A stretch of DNA of 64,000 nt from Elymus sibiricus (GCA_039707655.1 CM077668.1:398935630-398999629); one strand, 5' to 3'; positions 1 to 11,636 are shown, counted from the stretch's first letter. Numbers and translations: made by a program. The notes: a model not told the origin generated them from the letters alone.

Positions 1-802
1 AACATTCGTCTATATTGGTGAAACCTAGCACATCACATAAGGATTTTGGAATTGTGGAAACGCTAGCACCTAAATCACATAAAGCATTGCACTCATAATT
101 TTTGATTTTAACTTTAATGGTGGGTTCCCATTCATCATATAATTTTCTAGGAATTGAAATTTCTAATTCTAGCTTTTCTTCTAACGCTTTCATCATTGCT
201 TCTACGATGTGTTTAGTAAAAGCCTGCTCATAAGCGATGGGTGAATTTAACATGGATTGTAACAAAGAAATGCACTCAATCAAAGAACAATTATCATAAT
301 TGAAATCTTTGTAATCCAAGAGAGTGGGCACATCGCTATTTAAAGTTTTTACCTCTCCAAACCCACTTTTGACAATTTTTTCATTAAGATTTTCACCCTC
401 CGAATTATGGGAACGCCTACTAGTTAAAGTTGACTCTTCTTCAGTCCCCTTTTCATCAAGTTTTATATTGCTAAACGAAGGATCAATAGATGAAACACCA
501 AACATTTTAATATCCTCATCATTACTATGTTCTAATGATTCCGGCTTAGCTGCCATTTGATTTACTAGCGTAGCTTGCGCATCAGAAATTTTTCCTAGCA
601 AATTTTCAGTAAGAGCAAATTGAGATTGAAGACTAGCAAATTGTTTTGCAATAGCATCCAATAAAGTAGAGTGTTCTTTGAGTTCCTCGGTAAAAAAATT
701 GTTGTGCTCAAACTGCGTAGTCATGTAATCTTTAGTATTTTTCTCAATTTCGGACAAAATTTTATAATAAGAAGTATCATGATAATTTTCTCGGCGCATC
801 AT
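1..802 (-). CDS. Retropepsin-containing ORF of array copy 1, cut by the window edge
   Basis: The frame is open from the ATG at 802 (protein begins MMRREN) to the window start, so the C-terminal part of the protease is missing here. It matches the two complete copies in the array. Relative to the third copy it has a net in-frame 21-bp deletion near 640 in the putative coiled-coil segment. The upstream extension that is open in copy 2 is closed here by a TGA. The sequence near position 65 encodes the ALCDLGAS protease motif. It is probably a non-functional remnant of gag-pro, although the visible frame is open. Confidence 0.75.
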   Translation of the reverse strand, partial: MMRRENYHDTSYYKILSEIEKNTKDYMTTQFEHNNFFTEELKEHSTLLDAIAKQFASLQSQFALTENLLGKISDAQATLVNQMAAKPESLEHSNDEDIKMFGVSSIDPSFSNIKLDEKGTEEESTLTSRRSHNSEGENLNEKIVKSGFGEVKTLNSDVPTLLDYKDFNYDNCSLIECISLLQSMLNSPIAYEQAFTKHIVEAMMKALEEKLELEISIPRKLYDEWEPTIKVKIKNYECNALCDLGASVSTIPKSLCDVLGFTNIDEC

Positions 803-975
803 GATTAAGCAAACAAGGTAACGAGCAAGCAAACAAGCAAACAAGAAAACGGCAAACGGAAAATATTTTTGTATTTTTTTGTGGAAACTTTTTAGAAATG
901 GGGGAGATGAAAACGAGAGTCAAATAAAATAAATGCAAGGAGATGAGAGTTTATGCAAAGGTACTTGATAGATGT

Positions 976-993
976 CTCCCTGGCAACGGCGCC
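976..993 (-). other. Primer binding site, array copy 1 (tRNA-Asp type)
   Basis: On the plus strand this reads TCCCTGGCAACGGCGCCA, one mismatch from the plant tRNA-Asp 3' end. It lies 12 bp from the LTR edge at 1006 on the internal side, as expected for a minus-oriented element. Confidence 0.85.
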
Positions 994-1005
994 AGAAATT
1001 CTTCC

Positions 1006-2569
1006 TTCTACTTGTAGCTTGCGTTGGTATTATCCCCGAAGAGGAAGGGATGATGCAGCACAACAGAGGTAAGTATTTCCCTCAGTTATGAAACCAGGAT
1101 TATCAATCCAGTAGGAGAACCACGCAACATCTCGTTAGCAGTACCTGCACACAAACAATAAATCCTTGCACCCAACGCAAACGAGGGGTTGTCAATCCCT
1201 CAGCGGTTAATTGCAAGATTAAATTGTATGTGATAGATAGATAGATTGAAACAAAAATACAAAATAAAATAAATAAAGAAAAAGTGCAGCAAGTATTTTT
1301 AGGGTTTTAGTAATATGATTTAGATAGACCCGGGGGCCATAGTTTTCACTAGAGGCTTCTCTCGAGAAAATTGCATATGGTCGGTAGACAAATTACTGTT
1401 GGGCAATTGATAGAAAAGCAAATAATCATGACGATATCCAAGGCAATGATCATGTATATAGGCATCACGTCCGAGACAAGTTGACCGACTCCTGCCTGCA
1501 TCTACTACTATTACTCCACACATCGACCACTATCCAGCATGCATCTAGTGTATTAAGTCCATTAAGAACGGAGTAACGCATTAAGATCGATGACATGATG
1601 TAGACATGATAAACTCACACATGAATAAACCCCATCTTGTTACCCTTAATAGCAACGATACATATGTGTCATGTCCCTTTCTGTCACTGGGATTGGGCAC
1701 CGCAAGATCAAACCCATTACAAAGCACCTCTTCCCATGGCAAGATAAATCAATCTAGTTGGCCAAACCAAATCAATAGATCAGAGAAGAAATACGAAGCT
1801 ATAATAATCATGCATATAAGAGATCGGAGAAGACTCAAATAATATTCATCAATAATCTGATCATAAACTCACAATTCATCGGATCCCAACAAACACACCG
1901 CAAAAAGTGATTACATTGGATAGAACTCCAAGAACATCGAGGAGAACATTGTATTGAAGATCAAAAAGAGAGAAGAAGCCATCTAGCTACTAACTATGGA
2001 CCCGAAGGTCTGTGGTAAACTACTCACGCATCATCAGAAGGGCAGCAAGGTTGATGTAGAGCCCCTCCGTGATCGATTCCCCCTCCGGCGGAGTATCGGA
2101 GAAGGCCTCTAGATGGGATCTCTCAAGAACAGAAACTTGCGGCGGTGGAAAAAGTATTTCGTGGCCTCCCTTGAGGGTTTCTGATTTTTTGGGAATTTAT
2201 AGTGGTGGAATTAGGTCAAACGGAGCTCTGTGGGCCCCACGAGGTACCAGGGCGCGCCTGCCCCCCCAAGCGCCCTGGTGCCTCGTGGGCACCCCCTGGG
2301 GCTTCTGGCCTTCTCCCGAAGCTTCCAGTGTTTATCTTGTCCAGAAAAAAATCTCCAAAAAGTTTCGTGGCACTTGGACTTCGTTTGGTATTGATTTTCT
2401 GTAAAAACCAAAAACATGCAGAAAACAACAACTGGCACTGGGCACTAAGTTAATAGGTTAGTCCCAAAAAATGATATATAATTGCTGTAAATGTATATAA
2501 AAACATCCAAGATTGATAATATAACAGCATGGAACAATCAAAAATTATAGATACGTTGGAGACGTATCA
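1006..2569 (-). repeat. LTR 1 of the Athila-like array
   Basis: The LTR starts on the minus strand at 2569 with TGATACGTCTCCAACGTATC and ends at about 1006; the terminal CA seen in copy 2 is mutated here. A TATA box (TATAAAT, minus) lies at 2195-2202. A GC-rich inverted repeat with arms at 2237-2258 and 2270-2289 sits just upstream of it. A GATA microsatellite is at about 1230-1245. I see no coding sequence inside; the short open frames are chance. Confidence 0.88.
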
Positions 2570-2583
2570 GCATCCCCAAGCTT
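2570..2583 (-). other. Polypurine tract next to LTR 1
   Basis: The minus strand reads AAGCTTGGGGATGC immediately before the LTR start TGATACG. This marks LTR 1 as the 3' LTR of the unit to its right. Confidence 0.75.
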
Positions 2584-5212
2584 AATTCCCGCTCGTCCTC
2601 GAGTAGGCAAATGATAAAAACAGAATTTTTGATGTGGAATGCTGCCTATCATATTCATCACATATTCTTTTCTTTTATAGTATGGACATTGGACTTGAAT
2701 GATTCAAAGCAATAGTCTATAATTTGACATGAAGATATAAATACTCAAGCATGCTAACAAGCAACCATGACTTTCAAAATATCAACGCTAAAGAAAGTTA
2801 TCCCTAGCCCATTATGCTCAAACATTGATCCATTCATGAAACACACTCAAATATTAGCTACATCCAATACACAAGTATGACAATAGTGCTCTCTAGTTGG
2901 TGCTTTTGTAAGAGAAGATGGATACTCAAAAAAGAAAAATTGCATAAAAGTTAATAGATAGGCCCTTCGCAGTGGGAAGCAGAGATTTGTCAAATGTGCC
3001 AGAGCTCAAGGCTGAAATCAAAGAGATAAAATATTTTGAGAGGCATGCTTTTGCTATCAACGAAAACGACCAAGAATTCCCATTATTTTCCATGCTAGAC
3101 ACATCATAGGCGGTTCCCAAACAGAAAGTAAAGTTTATTTCCTTTCCACCATTCTTTCACAATCCATGGCTAGCCGTATCCACGGGTGCCCTCCATACCA
3201 ACACTTTCCAAGGAATTTTGTTGTTATTAATTTTTGATTAATTATGGGACTGGGCATCCCTATTACCAGCCACTCTCTCGTGCAATGACAAGTGAATAAA
3301 CACTCATCATGAGAATAACACACCTAGCATGGAAAATAAAGGCCACCCCCTGCCGCTTCATGAGCGGTACGGGCACACAAAACGGAAAAATTATTTTGAG
3401 AATTAGAGTTGGCACACGCAAATTTACTTGGAACGGCATTGAAATACTGCATATAGGTAGATATAGTGGACTCATTTGGCACAACTTGGGTTTAAGGATT
3501 ATGGATTCACAAGCAGTATTTCCGCTTAGTACAAATGAAGGCTAAATAGATTGAGAAGCAACCAACCAAAAAGCGAAAACGGTCATAAACATGCGTTGAA
3601 CATAACTAACACCGAATAATGCACCATAAGTAGGATATAATTTCATTGCATAACTATTGACTTGATGTGCATGCATAGGGAATCACAAACCTTAACACTA
3701 ATATTCTTACTAAATCACAATAATCACTAACGTGACTCACATATCATCATTTCCATATCGCAAAATTATTGCAAGGAATCACACTTATCATATCCAATGA
3801 TCTATATGAAAGATTTTATTATATCCCTCTTGAATATTCATCACTTTGGGACCAATTTCATATCTTGTGCAAATTACCATTACTATTATCAACTCTCAAA
3901 AAGATTTAAGTGAAGCATGAGAGTGCAAATATTTCTTCAAAATTTCAATCTTGTCAATTCTCAAAATAATATAAGTGAATCATGAGAATTTATTTCTTCA
4001 AAATTTTAATCAACTCTCAAAATAATATAAGTGATGCATGAGAGTTTATTTCTTCAAAATTTCAATCAACTCTCAAAATAATATAAGTGAAGCATGAGAT
4101 TTTATTTCTTCAAAATATAGCCACCACCGTGCTCAAAAAGATTTAAGTGAAGCACTAGAGCAACTGCCTAGATCAAAAAATTTAAGTGAAGCACATAGAG
4201 TACTCTAACAAATTATGATGAACATGTGGGTCTCTCAAAATAGGCGTGTTCAGCAAGGATGATTGTGACAAACTAAAAAGCAAACAAAGAAAAGACTCAT
4301 ATAATACAAGACGCTCCAAGTAAAACACATATCATGTGACGAATAAAAATATAGCTCCAAATAAAATTACCGATGGTTGGTAGAAGAAAGAGGGGATGCC
4401 TTCCGGGGCATCCCCAAGCTTAGACGCTTGAGTATTCCTTGAATATTACCTTGGGGTGCCTCGGGCATCCCCAAGCTTAGGCTCTTACTAATCCTTTTTC
4501 CTTCATCCATCGTGATCTCACCCAAAACTTGAAAACTTCAATCACACAAAACTCAACAAAACCTTCGTGAGATCCGTTAGTATAACAAAATAAATCACTA
4601 CTTTAAGTACTTTTGCAAACCCATTCATATTTTATTTTTGCATTATACCTACTTTACTCGAACTTCATCATGGCTTATACCCCCCGATACAATCCATAGA
4701 TTAATCAAAACAAGCAAGTAGTGCATCAAAAACAGAATCTGTCAAAAACAGAACAGTCTGTGGCAATCTATTTAAAAGCCATACTTCTGTAACTCCAAAA
4801 ATTCTGAAAAATCAGGAAAACGTGGGAAATTCATATACCAATACTGTGTAAAAATATCATATTTTTCTGATGCTCCAGTACAGAAACAAAATTCCAGCAC
4901 TGGACGCAAAACTTTCTTTTTTCCAGACAGCATCAATTATACTATCTTCCAAATCATCCTAAAGGCTTTACTTGGCACAAACACTTATTAAAAACACAAA
5001 AACTCAATCATAACATTAGCATAATTTGGAAAACACACAATAACAGAAACAAAAGGTAAAAATTTATTTTATTCATTGGGTTGCCTCCCAACAAGCGCTA
5101 TTGTTTTATGCCCCTAGCTAGGCATAACGCATAGTTTCAAGTATTGTCATCTTTCAAGTTGATTCCACAAGTGTCCCTCATAATTGATTAATATGGTTCT
5201 TTAATTCTTTTC
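2584..5212 (-). other. Non-coding 3' internal region of array unit 1
   Basis: In element orientation this is about 2.6 kb between the protease ORF and the PPT, where an intact Athila element would carry RT, RNase H and integrase. No frame shows those domains. It holds a tandem repeat at about 3890-4140 and two further PPT-like CCCCAAGCTTA sites near 4411 and 4470. Compared with unit 2 it has about 290 bp extra around 3486-3760 and about 57 bp extra around 4750-4805. Confidence 0.7.
3888..4140. repeat. Short tandem repeat, unit about 57 bp
   Basis: Copies of a unit containing CTCAAAATAATATAAGTGAA, GCATGAGAG and TTTATTTCTTCAAAAT follow one another about four times, then degenerate into shorter AGATTTAAGTGAAGCA units up to about 4200. 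The same repeat occurs in unit 2. Confidence 0.75.
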
Positions 5213-6283
5213 CTAGGGAAATTCTCCATACCCTTTTTTTAATGGAAACTGAAATTTTATATTCCCTTCTTTCATGTCAATAACGACACCAATGGTTCGT
5301 AAGAACGGTCTACCAAGTCTTATGGGGCAAGAAGAATTGCATTCAATGTCAAGTACAATAAACTCAATGGGCACATAGTTCCTATTTGCCAGAATAAGAA
5401 CATCATTAATTCTACCCAAAGGCTTTTTAATAGTAGAGTCCGCCAAGTGCAAATTAAGAGAACATTCGTCTATATTGGTGAAACCTAGCACATCACATAA
5501 GGATTTTGGAATTGTGGAAACGCTAGCACCTAAATCACATAAAGCATTGCACTCATAATTTTTAATTTTAACTTTAATGGTGGGTTCCCATTCATAATAA
5601 AAGTTTCTAGGAATTGAAATTTCTAATTCTAGCTTTTCTTCTAACGCTTTCATCATTGCTTCTACGATGTGTTTAGTAAAAGCCTGCTCATAAGCGTTGG
5701 GTGAATTTAACATGGATTGTAACAAAGAAATGCACTCAATCAAAGAACAATTATCATAATTGAAATCTTTGTAATCCAAGAGAGTGGGCACATCGCTATT
5801 TAAAGTTTTTACCTCTCCAAACCCACTTTTAACAATTTTTTCATTAAGATTTTCACCCTCCGAATTATGGGAACGCCTACTAGTTAAAGTTGACTCTTCT
5901 TCAGTCCCCTTTTCATCAAGTTTTATATTGGTAAACGAAGGATCAATAGATGAAACACCAATCATTTTAATATCCTCATCATTACTATGTTCTAATGATT
6001 CCGGCTTAGATGCCATTTGATTTGCTAGCGTAGCTTGCGCATCATAAATTTTTCCTAGCAAATTTTCAGTAAGAGCAAATTGAGATAGAAGACTAGAAAC
6101 TTCTTTACTCACATCATCGAGTTGGTTTGCAATAGCATCCAATAAAGTAGAGTGTTCTTTGAGTTCCTCGGTAAAAAATTTGTTGTGCTCAAACTGCATA
6201 GTCATGTAATCTTTAGTATTTTTCTCAATTTCGGACAAAAATTTATAATAAGAAGTATCATGATAATTTTCTCGGGGCATCAT
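5213..6283 (-). CDS. Gag-remnant/retropepsin ORF of array copy 2 (356 aa)
   Basis: I chose the ATG at 6283 (MMPREN). The frame is open to 6439 but has no upstream ATG, and this start gives 356 aa, the same as copy 3. Residues about 1-100 are polar and coiled-coil-like, probably a gag remnant. The middle is acidic and low in complexity. Residues about 230-345 form an Athila-type aspartic protease with the active site CDLGAS and the later I(R)LGRPFL motif. The protease would cleave the element's polyprotein, but no capsid or polymerase domain is encoded here. The PBS is about 180 bp upstream. The frame has no stops despite the loss of pol. A chance survivor of a recent burst is the main alternative to a retained function. 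Confidence 0.78.
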   Translation of the reverse strand: MMPRENYHDTSYYKFLSEIEKNTKDYMTMQFEHNKFFTEELKEHSTLLDAIANQLDDVSKEVSSLLSQFALTENLLGKIYDAQATLANQMASKPESLEHSNDEDIKMIGVSSIDPSFTNIKLDEKGTEEESTLTSRRSHNSEGENLNEKIVKSGFGEVKTLNSDVPTLLDYKDFNYDNCSLIECISLLQSMLNSPNAYEQAFTKHIVEAMMKALEEKLELEISIPRNFYYEWEPTIKVKIKNYECNALCDLGASVSTIPKSLCDVLGFTNIDECSLNLHLADSTIKKPLGRINDVLILANRNYVPIEFIVLDIECNSSCPIRLGRPFLRTIGVVIDMKEGNIKFQFPLKKGYGEFP

Positions 6284-6466
6284 GATTAAGCAAACAAGGT
6301 AACGAGCAAGCAAACAAGCAAACAAGAAAACGGCAAACGGAAAATATTTTTGTATTTTTTTGTAGAAACTTTTTAGAAGTGGTGGAGATGAAAACGAGAG
6401 GCAAATAGAATAAATGCAAGGAGATTTGAGTTTATGCAAAGGTACTTGGTAGATGTTGATGATGTC

Positions 6467-6484
6467 TCCCCGGCAACGGCGCCA
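6467..6484 (-). other. Primer binding site, array copy 2 (perfect tRNA-Asp)
   Basis: The plus strand reads TCCCCGGCAACGGCGCCA, an 18-nt match to the 3' end of plant tRNA-Asp as I remember it. It lies next to LTR 2 on the internal side. Confidence 0.9.
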
Positions 6485-6495
6485 GAAATTCTTCC

Positions 6496-8057
6496 TGCTA
6501 CTTGTAGCTTGCGTTGGTATTATCCCCGAAGAGGAAGGGATGATGCAGCACAGCAGAGGTAAGTATTTCCCTCAGTTATGAAACCAAGGTTATCAATCCA
6601 GTAGGAGAACCACGCAACACCTCGTTAGCAGTACCTGCACACAAACAACAAATCCTTGCACCCAACCCAAACGAGGGGTTGTCAATACCTCGGCGGTTAA
6701 TTGCAAGACTAAATTGTATATGATAGATAGATAGATAGAAACAAAAATACAAAATAAAAAAAATAAAGAAAAAGTGCAGCAAGTATTTTTAGGGTTTTAG
6801 TAATATGATTTAGATAGACCCGGGGACATAGTTTTCACTAGAGGCTTCTCTGAGAAAATAGCATACGGTGGGTAGACAAATTACTGTTGGGCAATTGATA
6901 GAAAAGCAAATAATCATGACGATATCCAAGGCAATGATCATGTATATAGGCATCACGTCCGAGACAAGTAGACCGACTCCTGCCTGCATCTACTACTATT
7001 ACTCCACACATCGACCGCTATCCAACATGCATCTAGTGTATTAAGTCCATGAAGAACGGAGTAATGCCTTAAGAACGATGACATGATGTAGACAAGATAA
7101 ACTCATGCATGAATAAAGCCCATCTTTTTACCCTTAATAGCAACGATACATACGTGTCATGTCCCTTTCTGTCACTGGGATTGAGCACCGCAAGATCGAA
7201 CCCATTACAAAGGACCTCTTCCCATGGCAAGATAAATCAATCTAGTTGGCCAAACCAAATCAATAGATCGGAGAAGAAATACGAAGCTATAATAATCATG
7301 CATATAAGAGATCAGAGAAGACTCAAATAATATTCATTGATAATCTGATCATCAACTCACAATTCATCGGATCCCAACAAACACACCGCAAAAAGTGATT
7401 ACATCGGATAGAACTCCAAGAACATCAAGGAGAACATTGTATTGAAGATCAAAAAGAGAGAAGAAGCCATCTAGCTACTAACTATGGACCCGAAGGTCTG
7501 TGGTAAACTACTCACGCATCATCGGAAGGGCAGCAAGGTTGATGTAGAGCCCCTCCGTGATCGATTCCTCCTCCGGCGGAGTACCGGAGAAGGCCTCTAG
7601 ATGGGATCTGTCGAGAACAGAAACTAGCGGTGGCGGAAAATGTATTTCGTGGCCTCCCTTGAGGGTTTCTGATTTTTTGGGAATTTATAATGGTGGATTT
7701 AGGTCAAACGGAGCTCTGTGGGTCCCAGGAGGTACCAGGGCGCACCTGCCCCCCCCAGGCACGCCCTGGTGCCTCGTGGGCACCCCTTGGGCTTCTGGCC
7801 TTCTCCCGAAGCTTCTAGTGTTTATCTTGTCCAGAAAAAAATCTCCAAAAAGTTTCGTGGCATTTGTACTTCGTTTGGTATTGATTTTTTGTAAAACCAA
7901 AAACAGGCAGAAAACAGCAACTGGCACTGGGCACTAAGTTAATAGGTTAGTGCCAAAAAATGATATATAATTGCTGTAATGTATATAAAAACATCCAAGA
8001 TTGATAATATAACAACATGGAACAATGAAAATTTATAGATACGTTGGAGACGTATCA
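6496..8057 (-). repeat. LTR 2 of the array (shared by two units)
   Basis: The LTR is 1562 bp, starting TGATACG (minus, 8057) and ending with TAGCA at 6496. The TATA box is at 7682-7690 (minus). It is flanked by a PPT at 8058-8071 and a PBS at 6467-6484, so it joins two units and has no target duplication between them. Confidence 0.9.
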
Positions 8058-8071
8058 GCATCCCCAAGCTT
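8058..8071 (-). other. Polypurine tract next to LTR 2
   Basis: The minus strand reads AAGCTTGGGGATGC directly before the LTR start, as at LTR 1. Confidence 0.75.
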
Positions 8072-10364
8072 AATTCCTGCTCGTCCTCGAGTAGGTAAAT
8101 GAGAAAAACAGAATTTTTGATGTGGAATGCTGCCTATCATATTCATCACATATTCTTTTCTTTTATAGCATGGACATTGGACTTGAATGATTCAAAGCAA
8201 TAGTCTATAATTTGACATGAAGATATAAATACTCAAGCATGCTAACAAGCAACCATGTCTTTCAAAATATCAACGCTAAAGAAAGTTATCCCTAGCCCAT
8301 TATACTCAATCATTGACCCATTCATGAAACACACTCAAATATTAGCTACATCCAATGCACAAGTATGACAATAGTGCTCTCTAGTTGGTGCTTTTGTAAG
8401 AGAAGATGGAGACTCAAAAAATAAAAAATGCATAAAAATAAATAGATAGGCCCTCCGTAGAGGGAAGCAGAGATTTGTCAAATGTGCCAGAGCTCAAGGC
8501 TGAAATTAAAGAGATAAAATATTTTGAGAGGCATAATTTTCCTGTCAACGAAAACGACCGAGAATTCCCATTATTTTCCATGCTAGACACATCATAGGTG
8601 GTTCCCAAACAGAAAGTAAAGTTTATTTCCTTTCCACCATTCTTTCACAATCCATGGCTAGTCGTATCCACGGGTGCCCTCCATACCAACACTTTCCAAG
8701 GAATTTTGTTGTTATTAATTTTTGATTCATTGTGGGACTGGGCATCCCTATTACCAGCCACTCTCTCGTGCAATGACAAGTGAATAAACACTCATCGTGA
8801 GAATAACACACCTAGCATGGAAAATAATGGCCACCCCCTGCCGCTTCATGAGCGGTACGGGCAAACAAAACGGAAAAATTATTTTGAGAATTGGAGTTGG
8901 CACACGCAAATTTACTTGGAACAACATTGAAATACCGCATATAGGTAGATATACTGGACTCATTTGGCAAAATTATTGCAAGGAATCACACTTATCATAT
9001 CCAATGATCTATATGAAAGTTTTTATTGTATCCCTCTTGAATATTCATCACTTTGGGACCAATTTCATATCTTGTGCAAATTACCGTTACTATTATCAAC
9101 TCTCAAAAAGATTTAAGTGAAGCATGAGAGTGGAAATATTTCTTCAAATTTCAATCTTATCAATTCTCAAAATAATATAAGTGAAGCATGAGAATTTATT
9201 TATTCAAAATTTTAATCAACTCTCAAAATAATATAAGTGAAGCATGAGAGTTTATTTCTTCAAAATTTCAATCAACTCTCAAAATAATATAAGTGAAGCA
9301 TGAGAGTTTATTTCTTCAAAATATAGCCACCACCGTGCTCAAAAAGATTTAAGTGAAGCACTAGAGCAAGTGCCTAGCTCAAAAAATATAAGTGAAGCAC
9401 ATAGAGGATTCTAAAAAATTATGATGAACGTGTGGCTCTCTCAAAGTAGGTGTGTTCAGCAAGGATGATTGTGACAAACTAAAAAGAAAACAAAGCGAAG
9501 ACTCATATAATACACGACGCTCTAAGTAAAACACATAGCATGTGACGAATAAAAATATAGCTCCAAGTAAAATTACCGATGGTTGGTAGAAGAAAGAGGG
9601 GATGCCTTCCGGGACATCGCCAAGCTTAGACGCTTGAGTCTTCCTTGAATATTACCTTGGGGTGCCTCGGGCATCCCCAAGCTTAGGCTCTTACTACTCC
9701 TTTTTCCTTCATCCATCGTGATCTCACCCAAAACTTGAAAACTTCAATCACACAAAACTCAACAAAACCTTCGTGAGATCCGTTAGTATAAAAAAATAAA
9801 TCACTACTTTAAGTACTGTTGCAAACCATTCATATTTTATTTTTGCATTATACCTACTGTACTCTAACTTCACCATGGCTTATACCCCCCGATACAATCC
9901 ATAGATTCATCAAAACAAGCAAGTAGTGCATCAAAAACAGAATCTGGCAAAAATTCTGAAAAATTAGGAAAACGTGGGAAATTCATATACCAATACTGTG
10001 TAAAAATATCAGATTTTTCTGACGCTCCAGTACAGAAACAAAATTCCAGCACTGGACGCAAAACTTTCTGTTTTCCAAACAGCATCAATTATACTATCTT
10101 CCAAATCACCCTAAAGGCTTTACTTGGCACAAACACTAATTAAAAACACAAAAACACAATCATAAGATTAGCATAATTGTAAAAGCACACAATAACAGAA
10201 ACAAAAGGTAAAAATTTATTTTATTCATTGGGTTGCCTCCCAACAAGCGCTATTGTTTTATGCCCCTAGCTAGGCATAATGCATAGTTTCAAGTATTGTC
10301 ATCTTTGAAGTTGATTCCATAAGTGGCCCTCATAATTGACTCATATGGTGATTTAATTCTTTTC
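8072..10364 (-). other. Non-coding 3' internal region of array unit 2
   Basis: This region is homologous to 2584-5212 but shorter. A stretch matching 3486-3760 is missing at about 8969, with GCA present at both ends of the lost segment, and about 57 bp are missing near 9955. It holds the same 57-bp tandem repeat at about 9099-9335 and the extra PPT-like sites near 9625 and 9675. No RT, RH or integrase homology is visible in any frame. Confidence 0.7.
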
Positions 10365-11435
10365 CTAGGGAATTGCTCCATACCCTTTTTTAATGGAAAA
10401 CTGAAATTTTATATTCCCTTGTTTCATGTCAATAACAGCACCAATGGTTGGTAAGAACGGTCTACCAAGTATTATGGGGCAAGAAGAATTGCATTCAGTG
10501 TCAAGTACAATAAAATCAACGGGCACATAGTTCCTATTTGCAAGAATAAGAACATCATTAATTCTACCCAAAGGCTTTTTAATAGTAGAGTCCGCCAAGT
10601 GCAAATTAAGAGAACATTCGTCTATATTGGTGAAACCTAGCACATCACATAAGGATTTTGGAATTGTGGAAACGCTAGCACCTAAATCACATAAAGCATT
10701 GCACTCATAATTTTTAATTTTAACTTTTATGGTGGGTTCCCATTCATCATATAATTTTCTAGGAATTGAAATTTCTAATTCTAGCTTTTTTTCTAACGCT
10801 TTCATCATTGCTTCTATGATGTGTTTAGTAAAAGCCTGCTCATAAGCGTTGGGTGAATTTAACATGGATTGTAACAAAGAAATGCACTCAATCAAAGAAA
10901 AATTATCGTAATTGAAATCTTTGTAATCCAAGAGAGTGGGCACAACGCTATTTAAAGTTTTTACCTCTCCAAACCCACTTTTAAGAATTTTTTCATTAAG
11001 ATTTTCACCCTCCGAATTATGGGAACGCCTACTAGTTAAAGTTGACTCTTCTTCAGTCCCCTTTTCATCAAGTTTTATATTGATAAACGAAGGATCAATA
11101 GATGAAACACCAATCATTTTAATATCCTCATCATTACTATGTTCTAATGATTCCGGCTTAGCTGCCATTTGATTTACTAGCGTAGCTTGCGCATTAGAAA
11201 TTTTTCCTAGCAAATTTTCAGTAAGAGCAAATTGAGATTGAAGACTAGCAACTTCTTTACTCACATCATCGAGTTGTTTTGCAATAGCATCCAATAAAGT
11301 AGAGTGTTCTTTGAGTTCCTCGGTAAAAGAATTGTTGTGCTCAAACTGCGTAGTCATGTAATCTTTAGTATTTTTCTCAATTTCGGACAAAATTTTATAA
11401 TAAGAAGTATCATGATAATTTTCTCGGGGCATCAT
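10365..11435 (-). CDS. Gag-remnant/retropepsin ORF of array copy 3 (356 aa)
   Basis: The start is the ATG at 11435 (MMPREN), the same site as in copy 2, giving the same 356-aa length. It has the N-terminal coiled-coil-like segment, the acidic centre, and the C-terminal aspartic protease with CDLGAS followed by ILGRPFL. Differences from copy 2 are scattered substitutions with no frameshift or stop. The PBS beside it (11619-11636) has three mismatches to tRNA-Asp, so this unit may prime poorly even though its frame is intact. Confidence 0.78.
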   Translation of the reverse strand: MMPRENYHDTSYYKILSEIEKNTKDYMTTQFEHNNSFTEELKEHSTLLDAIAKQLDDVSKEVASLQSQFALTENLLGKISNAQATLVNQMAAKPESLEHSNDEDIKMIGVSSIDPSFINIKLDEKGTEEESTLTSRRSHNSEGENLNEKILKSGFGEVKTLNSVVPTLLDYKDFNYDNFSLIECISLLQSMLNSPNAYEQAFTKHIIEAMMKALEKKLELEISIPRKLYDEWEPTIKVKIKNYECNALCDLGASVSTIPKSLCDVLGFTNIDECSLNLHLADSTIKKPLGRINDVLILANRNYVPVDFIVLDTECNSSCPIILGRPFLPTIGAVIDMKQGNIKFQFSIKKGYGAIP

Positions 11436-11618
11436 GATTAAGCAAACAAGGTAACGAGCAAGCAAACAAGCAAACAAGAAAACAGCAAACGGAAAATATT
11501 TTTGTATTTTTTTGTAGAAACTTTTGAGAAGTGGGGGAGATGAAAATGAGAGGCAAATAAAATAAATGCAAGGACATGAGAGTTTATGAAAAGGTACTTG
11601 ATAGATGTTGATGATGTC

Positions 11619-11636
11619 TCCTTGGAAACGGCGCCA
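11619..11636 (-). other. Primer binding site, array copy 3 (degenerate)
   Basis: The plus strand reads TCCTTGGAAACGGCGCCA, three mismatches from the perfect site at 6467-6484. Confidence 0.75.

Noticed and set aside
1606..3545. Short open frames repeated in the three array LTRs and internal regions (for example 1606-1842, 2069-2404, 3309-3545).
   Set aside because: They recur only because the units are repeated; lengths and frames differ between copies and no domain is recognisable.
5213..6283. Possible cellular aspartic protease gene.
   Set aside because: It has an LTR, a tRNA-Asp PBS and a PPT on its flanks and is repeated in tandem; the DLGAS form is typical of Athila elements.
6467..6484. 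A tRNA-Asp gene.
   Set aside because: Only the 18-nt 3' complement is present, directly beside an LTR; it is a primer binding site.
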